From Mesocentrotus franciscanus (lineage: Eukaryota; Echinodermata; Echinoidea; Camarodonta; Strongylocentrotidae), in contig CP137680.1 of NCBI GenBank assembly GCA_037976565.1, positions 124,001 through 188,000 on the forward strand: 64,000 bases of DNA, read 5' to 3'. Below the pieces are notes generated by a model that saw only the letters and a list, made by a program, of their open reading frames with translations, searched no databases and was not told the DNA's origin. Of this stretch, positions 37,301 to 49,300 are shown one piece after another; the stretch's first letter is position 1; every line of letters starts with the position of its first letter. A program made the translations under genes and the position numbers.

Positions 37301-40300
37301 GGTAAGGCTTGTAACCCGTATGTTATATGTTTCATTTGGTGTACTAGAGTTTAATAGGTAGAAATTGATAATAATTCAAGTGAAAGATAACATTTCATTG
37401 AGAAGAAAAATAGCAGAAGGTTTGTAGTAGTAGTTAAATGATTGTGTAATACAAGGACATGATGTTGACCATGCTTTATTTTGTGCATGAATAATAAGGA
37501 ACGAATTGGTTCATTAGTATACAAATGATGCACAGGTTTGAGTGGGTTGGTAGGAATTGTGTGCACAAGGTACCATTGAATGGTTTCAGACCGAATTCAA
37601 AAGTACCGCGTGCACACAACTCCACCGACCCACGAATTAGACCTGTGCATCATCTGTTTATAAAAATAGGGCAAAAAAAATCTTCAAAAATACAAAAATC
37701 TGTTATTTCACAGATTTACCAGCTGCATGGCAAAATCATGCTTCTGGTAAATACCGGACACATGATTTTGCCATAGCCATGCATCGGGTAATTACCGGAA
37801 AGCATGATTTGACTGTTGTTATAGTGCAATAGATGAAAACAAATGTAATTACTTACCTTTTAACCTTAACAAAAAAATATACCGGTATATATATACACAT
37901 ATATAAAAAATGTTTAAAATGGAGAAAAAATGGAAAAAAGGATTTCGGTAGTTTCGATTCCTGATATCACATATTATATTTTATAATATTTTCTTTAAAT
38001 TGCATTATATTCACAGTATGGGTAGGATAGGTTTTATGACAAATAACAATATTTTCCTTGTATATGTCAATGTCATTAACATTTCAGTGATCTTTGCAGT
38101 GTTTATTTCAATTATGTTCTGTAGGTATGAGATTCTGCAACAGCTGCAAAGCAATCAAGCCAGATAGATGTCACCATTGTTCAGTATGTAACAAGTAAGT
38201 TGTTGATTTTAAATGTGACAAATTATCCGTCATTTTCAAACAGCGTTTTCACCTTGTGGTATCGGCTTCCCCAGACATGTCTAAATAAGAGAACCAACAT
38301 TAACCAATAGGCTATGGGAATCATGTGGTCCCTGTACTAACCTTCTGGGAATGAGACAGATCGGTAGTCAGTGGTAACCCTTCTTGATATTACCAGGGAA
38401 TGTTGTCACACGTCATTAGGGGCTCATCTTTCATAATCGTGTGTTCACTGTTCATTAGGTGTATGACTTTTTCATAAGCTACACCATCTCAAGAGAAACA
38501 TGCAGGATTCTCATTTATATCTGTATTTCTTCCAGTTTATGATCATACAAACACAAATTTAAATATTTGTTATGGGGTTTATCGCTTACTAAGAGTAGTC
38601 CTTGGGAAACGATCACATTTAGAATTGCCTCACCAAGCTTTTCAATCTCAGCTCTACATCTTTAAAGCAAATATCCAATATTCTATTGTTAAAGAGGAGG
38701 TTGAGTTCTGGGAAGAGGTAACAAAATAATTTGTGAGCGTTATCATTGTTATTATGCAAGTGTGGAAGAACATCAGAGAAAAAATGTTCCCTGAAAAGAA
38801 TGGCTCTTCAAATGCCTTAATATTCTAAATATGGCATGTAACAGCATAAAAATCGGGACAGATTTTTATGCCACATGTTCGTGTAGTCCCATATACATAT
38901 TTCTGTGTATAGTGCTTGTAACTTTACCAAGACTGGGCCAAATTTCTTAATATTTTGATGATTCCAGAACCTTGCAGTACACACCAATACTTATATGCTA
39001 CAAGATCAACCTTTTCTGATCGATTCCACAACGTTTCTTTCACAATGCAATCGCCTCCAAACTCTTATTTAGTATTGAGTACCAGGGAATAGCTTTCCTA
39101 ATGCAAATTCTTTTGTTTTCCTTTTTTGTAATAATGAGATTTAGAATACATTCTTCTTACCACTCACAATTTATTATCAGATTGTGGTGATAATGTTTTA
39201 ACATATTTTTTTTCTTTTGAATTTCAGGTGCATTTTGAAGATGGACCATCATTGTCCATGGGTGAACAACTGTGTAGGCTACGCTAACTACAAATTCTTT
39301 GTACTCTTCCTTCTTTACGCTGTCTTTTATTGTATGTATGTCGCCCTCACAGTCCTACCTTACTTCATCCAGTTCTGGTCGGTGAGTATGTTTTTCTAAG
39401 ACTTGATTTAGACATTCTTACGTAAGTCAGTTTATTTAAAGGGGGGGAGTCCAGAACTTGTTTACCTTTAGTTCATACATTGACATGTACACAACAACAA
39501 AATCCTGATTTTAGACATTTCTATCAGTGCAGTTATTTGGTATAATGATTTCAATAACAAAACATCTAATGACCCAGAGAAAATGACCCTCCTTGTACAC
39601 TATGTCAAGTCAACAAAAAGTCACCTGTAATTGAGAGATACAGTACATCTTGGCAAAGTGTACCTGCAGTGTCATCTGGCTCTTCCTGTTAATATTTGAA
39701 TAAAACTTCCAAAATATTGTATATAGATAACTGCACATCTATGAAGTGTTAAATCAGGTATGGTATCGTACTATATATCATACCTCGGATGAGGACTAAA
39801 AGTTATACAAAACTTATTTGTCCCTCTGTAGCTATGAAGATGAATTATGTTCTATTTGGAAGGCTCTGTGCAGCTGATGAATTACATGGACAGTTGAATA
39901 ATTCATTAGGGTCAAATTCACATTTCATGTGGATGCCAAACATTTCTTGAGATTTGTCTTGAAGATGTAGACAAATGATAGAAAGCTGTAGAGTTGCCCT
40001 TTGATATTGCTGTTGCCTATTAGCATAGTGGTCACATGTATCTCAGAGTGCAAATGTGAAATTCTAGGAAAAAAGTGTACTGATTTCTATGACTGTGATT
40101 AGAATGAAATGAAATGAAATAATATAATATACATGTAGTACAATTACTGCGCAAAAAAAATTGCAGTCATAGGGCTAAATTATAGCAGAATTTAAAATCA
40201 TAATATATGTGAGAACTCATTTGTATAGCAAATAAACAACTAGCATAAATAATTGAAAATACATCTTCAGTCAATTTTATTGCTTCTGTAATGACAATGG

Positions 40301-43300
40301 TATTGTGAACCTTCATCTCATGATTCTGGCATGTAGAAGAAGAAGAAGAATGATTGTAAATTTAAATTGTAGCCATGGAATAATATTTGTACAGCTGTAA
40401 GGAAAATGTTTGTTTTTTAAAATACCATCGTTCATTGTAATGCTAACAAGGGCCTACATGTACCTGAGATGGCATAAATAACATTTGCAATAATTTTATT
40501 TTATTTTGAGGCTGTTATCTCGATCAAATGTATAGCAAGTGTGATATCTCTAAATTAAGTACCAGTATATTTTATGGTACAGTAATATTCTTAGATCAAA
40601 GTGCTGTTCCTAATGTGGCTTATGTGTATTAACATTGATTGCCAGCAATTTTAAAAGAATGTTCACCAATGATTTTGATGATGGTGATACTAGGCAATAA
40701 ACAAAAACAAATGTACTCTATTACTACCAGCAAATATGAAGAAGTATAATTTATGGTGAGGAAATATCATTGAATTCTGCAAGTTCCCATTTGAGCAATG
40801 GATACACATCGTAGTAAACATTTTTTGATCTGCACTTTAAGTGGTAAGTGGTAATTCCAGATTGAAGTCTTTATGGGTGTATTGAAATAGCAACACAGAA
40901 TTACCCAAGAATGTATCTTTAATTAAACACAGGACGTTAGTGATCAAGGGTCATCTGGATTCCAGATCATGTTTTTGTTTCTGTTATCCGCCGTGTTTGC
41001 AATCAGCGTTACGGCACTGTTTTGTGTCCATTGCAGACTGAGTGGTGTGAATCAGTCAACGTTAGGTAGGAATGTGTGGTTACCTACTCCTTCTATTCAC
41101 CTGTATTTTGGCAGTAGGTAATCTATTTATTAACAAGGTGCTCAACAGGTCAAAAACTTGTCTGATCTGGAACATAATTATAGATGGTCTGGCCTAATAT
41201 AAACATACAATGTATCAGTGGCAAAAGTTATGATCAATTCAAAATCAGATTATATTATTTAATTTCTGTTTTGGTAATATTGTTCAGAATTGAGGCCTAC
41301 ATGTACCACTGTAATATCATGCTTGTCAGTGTGGGCTTAAAGCCTCGGTCACAAATGCCATTACGAACTGCTACGAATGCCGTACGAACGATTTTCAGAC
41401 AATGGAAATTCGGGAAGACAATGGAAAAACATGGAGATTCGTACAAAATTATCGTTCGTACGGACCTTTGTGACCGTAGCATAACATGGTCATTATAGCC
41501 CAATGCCTACATGTATGGAAATAGGATAATTCCTGTAGTAAGCCCAGATTAATGATAGAATTCAGCAATCAACATTCTAACTTTGCCTGGATAGACTATC
41601 ATAAATGATTCATCGGTACATGTACGCACCATGATAAGTATATGTTATCTACTGCCATTATTCAGGATGATGCATGTACATGTAAGGTGACATCCTAGGG
41701 AATTAATTGGTCTCTCATCCATGTATTCAAACCACTGCATAAATGGCTGTGAAAAACCAATCTTATTTCACAGACAGAGATGATTGTGTGGTTATTAATG
41801 AAACCACTTTTGAAATGGTTTTCTGTCATGCAAAATGAAAATGCACATATTGACTACATGGATGGAGACATTGTCTGTAATAGACAGTGTGGCTTGGGAA
41901 AGGGTGATCTGCATCTTAATCTTATTTATACCACTATATCCTTTACAGAGATATTTTGTGCTGTTTAATGGTGTTAATGCTTTATAAAAAGTAGATAGGT
42001 TATTGGTCTCCAAAGTGATTAGAATAGATAAGTTCAACCATACCCTTTCCTTGAACAATGATAAAGTTTACAGCATGTCTTATTGGGTTGTAGTGGTAGA
42101 AAATAAGCTGGATGCATTCCACCCTTTCCTGGTGTGTTTTTGAAACACTAACCACTCATCTTGCAATATCCTTTAAATTTGTTTTTTCTTTTGTCTTTCT
42201 TTCTCTCTCCCTAAAACAAAACTTGTGCATAATGATCTTGGTTCTTCTCCCCTCAATGCAATGAAAATAACACATGGCATGCTAACTCACAACCTCTATC
42301 TGCTTTAACTTATCTGCTTATTATGAATCTCACTTTCTACTTCATTACTCACCTCTATTATTCACATCCATTATTTAATTCTCATTCTTGTTTATCATTC
42401 TTATGTGCTCTATTCTGTGCTATCCATGATATCCAAAAACACACTAAACCAAATACTACATGCCCATGTTCTGTTCTCATTTTGATACATCAATGAATTC
42501 TTGCCTGATCTCTACCTTTTCATCATTATGTCATTTTAATCTCATTATTATACTAAAACCTTCATTTGATACTTTCATTTTTCTGACTATCTCATGGTTT
42601 TCTTCTCTTTCTTTCTCTCTCTCTCTCTCTCTCTCTCTGGAATATGTCCATGATACCTTACTTCTTGTACATGTACCTTTACATTATATACTCTTTTATT
42701 CATCTACAATGTATGCCCTTGTCCTCAACATCTCAATATGTATATATTTTATCTCCTTCTGTATGGACTTGCATGCCTCTTCCTAATTACTTTCTAATTC
42801 TATTAACATGGTACTAACTTCCACCTCTGTCACATGACTCTTCACTCTCCATCTCTGTCACATGACTCTTCACTCTCCATCCATATGTCACATGACTCTT
42901 CACTCTCCATCCATACCTATCTATACTGGCTTCTTCCTCCCTCCTCGCTCCCTTGCCATGATATGCTTGACCCATATACATGTACCCAGGGCGGCCTGTC
43001 AAACGAGAGTGGACGTTTTCATATCCTCTTCCTGTTCTTTGCGGCGGTCATGTTTGGTATTAGCACCTCAGTTCTCTGCTGTATGCACACCCATCTCAGT
43101 CTCACCAATCGCAGCACCCTGGGTAAGCTCCTACCTAACTACAAAGTATAGCATCTTCTTGATATGATCGTACTGGGCCATATAAGCCACCTTAATGGTC
43201 AGTTGAGCCTATAAAACATGTAACAAACCATATTCTCTCAGAAAATAACTCGGCTTACTAATTACAACTGGACCACAGTAGTAGCCATCTGAAATATTCT

Positions 43301-46300
43301 CAAAGATAAGAGGGTACTTTTTCAGTGTAGAAATGGTCAAATATGCAACGAGTTACCATAGAGATTTTCAATACGGTTATTAGCTGTTTAAATATTTGAA
43401 TTTGGATATTTAAAGCTCTTCTCCCTTTCAACAAATGGAATGTTATGCTGATTGACCAACTAGAGAAGGAATAATTTATTGATCTTTAAATTGCTAGGAA
43501 CCTTGGGAAAAGTTGGAATTAAAATCTTTGTAGGTTTGGCATAATATTTCATTTTATTTGAATAAATACTTTCCCTAATTAATTAGTTTCAAAATGAATG
43601 TATCTTATTCAGTAAATTGGATCGAAAGACATTAAAGCACTTTGTCATGTCTGTCAAATGAAACAAATGTAGGACCAAATTTCTGTATCGTTTACATTGA
43701 AGCACTTTGTCATGTCTGTCACATGATACAAATGTAGGACCAAATTTCTGTATCGTTTTTCAAAGTAAATATAAAATCTGAAGAAATATCATATTACATA
43801 AAATTAGAAAGGAAAAGAATTTAAAAAAAAGACATGATGTAAAATTATTTCTATTGATTAGCATAAAAGACATGATTGAGTGTCATCATTGAACATTGTA
43901 CCGGAGTCAGTACTGTATATCTAGTATGTAAAACTAGTCTTTTCTTACTCAGAATACAACAGATGATTCATTTCCTTCAGTACATGCATATGCATCATGA
44001 GATTTTCTACTCTTTATTCCTTTGTCCTTGGGCAGGTCTTTATTATATCTAAGTCTTTAATAAACAAATAGATATAATACACTTTATTAATCTTTATTAA
44101 TTAAACAGTTTCTAGCTACTTATCTTAAAGGTATTATGTCCCATTTGCTGGTCAAAAAAATGAAAAGGTTAAATTCCAATGGCATTTGAAAGACGATACT
44201 TACTTAGAACTTCCCTCAAAACGAAATGGTTTGAAAATGGCTTTTTGTGGGAAAATAACGACCATTAGTTGTCGAATCGACATAAGTGATACCAATTACC
44301 TAAGTAATAGTCTAGATTTTCAGACCCTTGTACCGAATGGTTGTACGTTTTGTGCTGCACAAAGATTCAATCAGTTTAATTTTGGCCATTACAAGTAGTG
44401 GGTTATTGATGCAGACAAATGTCATGTACCCTTGACAGCTCATTGTATGTATGTTATTACCAAAGAAAAAAGATGTCAGTCAGTCACTCAATAGTGTCTG
44501 ACAGGGAAGTCTAGAAAGTAAACAGGTTTCCTTGCATAATTTTAATACTAGGACACTGCTAACGTTTAAATTTCACAGATATACATACATGACATACATG
44601 ACATATTCATAATTCCTGCAAAGTTTTACAGAATTTGATGTTGGCTGCAAAGGGACACACTACCTTTAATGTGGCACTGTGAAAGACTTTTGAGATTTAT
44701 ATTGGTTATTGGACAGGTATGATACAGAGCTGCCAACCCTCCCGGATTTGTTGGGAGACTCCCAGAAAATCCACCAGTCGATATGCTAAAAATAAGGTTA
44801 TAATTAGAGCCCATTTGATACCTGTTTTTATGCAAAAAGGGGTCATATTTTGTTGAAAATTTTCAATTATAATAACAATAAAAACATCATCAGGCCACAG
44901 AATCTCAGAAACCTCACTGATTCCTTATGAATCATACCCAAGTTTACTGTCAAAATATTCAAATATCATTAAAAATTTGTGCAGAAAAAAGGGTGTCAGA
45001 ATGGCTAAAACCAGTAACTCCACAGGGGCTCTGCCTGGTCCCCTGCCAGGCCTTGACCCCACTAGGGGCACTCTGGCGGGCCCTGGTCCCAACCCGCAAT
45101 GGCTTACTCACTTTGCTCGCTCGGTTCGAATGCGCTACGCTCGCTTCACAAAAATCTCCCTGATTACAAAAAAACAAATTTTAACAGCTCTGATCATATT
45201 AAACGACACTTAATTTTAAGGAATTGGTGAAAAGGCTTAACCTCAATTGACACTGCCACTAAGCCATTAAGAGTGCATGATAGAACTTTATCTGTATGTT
45301 TTGTTTTGTTTAATGCTGGTAGAAATCATTGCTCTAGCTTCCCTTCTGCATGGTTAGCATGAAATAAAGTTTATTGCGGGCATGGAGTTTGTTTTCTTCT
45401 CTGATCTGGTATTTTATATTTTTGTTGCTTACAAGTGGTGAGGAATCATTTTCTTTCAAATATATCCTCATTTTATAATGATTAACAAAATGCTTTATTT
45501 TTCCTTTTCTCATTTGCTTAATTGACTTCTCTATTTCCATGATCATCAACATCCATGTACTGTACATTGTCATTTCTTTGCTTTTAGGGAAACTTTGATG
45601 AATTGAAGTGTATTTTTCCCTTCATGTTCTTGTGTTTCACCTTATATATTGTACTTTAGAATGAACAGATGCTGTGTTAACCTTTAATTCATTACTGCAC
45701 TTAATAACAAATACATTTAGACTACATGTACTTCCAATATATCTTGTTCAAGTTTGCATTTTCATAATTGATGCAAAACTGACTCTACATATTTGAAATT
45801 TATGAGTGCCCATTTATCAAATTATCATGTTATCTATCAACATATCTAATATGTACAAGGTTAACTTATACATGATTTTAACGATGTTTTGTTTTATTTG
45901 TGAAGAATCTTTCCGTGCTCCTGTGTTCCGCCATGGACCAGACAAGGATGGGTTTAGTCATGGCAGCTTCAGTGATAATTTCAAAGAAGTGTTTGGAGAT
46001 AAGAAACTTTACTGGCTCCTACCTATGTTCACAAGGTATGTTTTCACATTCTACTCAATAAAGAAGTATAGAAAGTTTTGTTTTAAATCAATTTGTTTGG
46101 TTTTATTGATTGATCCGATGTGGAAATCATTGCTAATTAAGATAGCCAATATTATATTTAGTGCTTAACCTCCAATCCGTGGATTACATCTCATGCCATT
46201 TGCAGCAAAGGTGATGGTGTAGTGTATCCAGTATAGTGTAAGCAGGATTCAGTGCTAGTGTTTGATGATTCAATACTTGTTAACCAATGCTAATGTTCTA

Positions 46301-49300
46301 TTTGCAGCAAAGGTGATGGTGTAGTGTATCCAGTACAGTGTAAGGAGGATTCAGTGCTAGTGTTTGATGTTTCAATACTTGTTAACTGATGCTAATGTTC
46401 TATTTACAGCAAAGGGGATGGTGTAGTGTATCCAGTACAGTGTAAGCAGGATTCAGTGCTAGTGTTTGATGATTCAATACTTGTTAACCAATGCTAATGT
46501 TCTATTTACAGCAAAGGTGATGGTGTAGTGTATCCAGTACAGTGTAAGGAGGATTCAGTGCTAGTGTTTGATGATTCAATACTTGTTAACCAATGCTAAT
46601 GTTCTATTTGCAGCAAAGGTGATGGTGTAGTGTATCCAGTACAGTGTAAGGAGGATTCAGTGCTAGTGTTTGATGATTCAATACTTGTTAACTGATGCTA
46701 ATGTTCTATTTGCAGCAAAGGTGATGGTGTAGTGTATCCAGTACAGTGTATGGAGGATTCAGTGCTAGTGTTTGATGATTCAATACTTGTTAACTGATGC
46801 TAATGTTCTATTTACAGCAAAGGTGATGGTGTAGTGTATCCAGTACAGTGTAAGGAGGATTCAGTGCTAGTGTTTGATGTTTCAATCCTTGTTAACTGAT
46901 GCTAATGTTCTATTTACAGCAAAGGGGATGGTGTAGTGTATCCAGTACAGTGTAAGCAGGATTCAGTGCTAGTGTTTGATGATTCAATACTTGTTAACCA
47001 ATGCTAATGTTCTATTTGCAGCAAAGGTGATGGTGTAGTGTATCCAGTACAGTGTATGGAGGATTCAGTGCTAGTGTTTGATGATTCAATATTTGTAAAC
47101 TGATGCTAATATTCTATTTACAGCAAAGGTGATGGTGTAGTGTATCCAGTACAGTGTAAGGAGGATTCAGTGCTAGTGTTTGATGTTTCAATACTTGTTA
47201 ACTGATGCTCATGTTCTATTTACAGCAAAGGGGATGGTGTAGTGTATCCAGTACAGTGTAAGCAGGATTCAGTGCTAGTGTTTGATGATTCAATACTTGT
47301 TAACCAATGCTAATGTTCTATTTGCAGCAAAGGTGATGGTGTAGTGTATCCAGTACAGTGTAAGGAGGATTCAGTGCTAGTGTTTGATGATTCAATACTT
47401 GTTAACCAATGCTAATGTTCTATTTGCAGCAAAATGGTGTAGTGTATCCAGTACAGTGTGGTGCTAGATGTATCCTAATGTAGCAGTGTATGTAAGTAAG
47501 AGGATTCAGTGCTAGTGTTTGATGATTCAATACTTGTTAACCAATGCTAATGTTCTATTTGTAGCAAAGGTGATGGTGTAGTGTAGGCCTGAGTCATGTC
47601 GGTAATTTTATAAACCGGGTCCCGACGGCCTTGTTCCGGTCAGGACCTGGTCTCCCGATATCAGCTAGCAGGATCTGTCACTTGCCTCTATAAATAGCGC
47701 ATTTCATCAGTATGCCCCTTAAAAGTGACCTTTTTTGTCAATCAAATAAATCAACACATGCGTACCTCTGCTCAGATCGGTATATTCTCCCATTTGACAT
47801 TATTTTCATCCATGTTTGGCGATGTTTAGTGCCATTATCATGCCTCTAAAAATAAATAAACTGCGGCAAATATAGACAGAGAACATTCGAGCCGCTATTT
47901 TGATTCATGCAGAATGACTAAATCAGGTTAACAAAACATTAATGATAGAATAATAAACGGCTTTCTAAAAAATTCTTCTTTTACAACATAACGATCGAAT
48001 AATTTTTTAAAGACAAATAAATATTTTTCTCTTATTTTAAACACCACATGCTTTTTTTAAAAGCTTATAATTAATTAGTAATCACAACAAGTTTCGATAC
48101 TGATAGCTGTTGCAAGGCAAGTTCGGACTAGTCATGGAAGGAATGTGCAATACACTTCATTAGCTGTATAAATGCGTGCCAAAACGAACCCAAACAAATA
48201 CGTTATCAAAATCATTCAAAACTACAAGAGCACAATTGGAAAGACAACAACTACTCAAAATTACCGTAATCAGGTACATAACTTGGACAAAGAATTTAAT
48301 AGTTGTCCAAGAAATGCCACAGAAATTGTGATATTCGAGGAGTTACTGGGTACATTTTTATCGAAAGAGGCCTGCTGCACATGTCTAATCGCTATGCTCG
48401 AATCCATTGTTATACTGCTTTTTACCGTATAGGGCAGTATATATATATATATATATATAGTGGATTCTAGCCATGTGCATGTGATCAGCATACACAGTGA
48501 CGTGCACGTACCTCATTCCGATAACAAATGTACCTAGTAACTCCTCGAATATCACTATTTCTGTGGCTTTTCTTGGACAACTATTGTATTCTTCGTCCAA
48601 GTTATGTATCTCATTACGGTAATTTTTAGTAGTTGTTGTCTTTCCAATTGTGCTCTTGTAGTTTTGAATGATTTCTTGGTTCGATCACGTATTTGTTTGG
48701 GTTCATTTCGGCACGAATGTATACAGCTAATGAAGTGTATTGCACATTCCTTCCGTGACTTGTCCGAACTTGCCTTGCAACAGCTATCAGTATCGAAACT
48801 TGTTGTGATTACTAAGTAATTATCAGCTTTTAAAAGAAGCATGCGGTGTTTAAATTAAGAAGAAAATATTTACTTTGTCTTAATAAAAATATTTGATCCG
48901 TCTCTTGTAAAGAAGAATTTTTTAGAAAGCCGTTTTATTATTCTAACACTAATGTTTTTTTTACCTAACCTGATTTATTCATCCTGCCGAGACTAGACAC
49001 CCGGGCCAGTGGCTAGCATAATTGCTCGCTAGCTGTGCTGGCAACAACAACCCCATACCGCGAACAGCGAACTGCTTTGCAACCCATATCTATATCGGCA
49101 GTTCGGAGCTATTTAGGATGAGCTAGAATATGAAATACAAATTGGTAAAAATTAAATACCGTATTTGCCGGCGATAAGGCCGCAGCGCCGCATAGGCCGC
49201 ACCCCCGATTTTGACATTTCATAGAGTAAAAAAAAACAAATGGACCAAACAAAATTATCGTAAATTTCTTGTAGGAAACTATTTTTTCTACAAACTGATA

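Noticed and set aside
36584..37335. Open frames with a shared [10 protein letters not shown] peptide on both strands
   Set aside because: They are the two arms of the intron 4 inverted repeat.
45000..45180. GC-richer patch with open frames on both strands
   Set aside because: No acceptor/donor pair in a phase compatible with ZDHHC exons, no family match, and adjacent sequence looks repetitive.
48172..48600. Two opposing short open frames with a shared [13 protein letters not shown] peptide
   Set aside because: They are mirror images in the arms of the inverted repeat inside E2, not conserved proteins.
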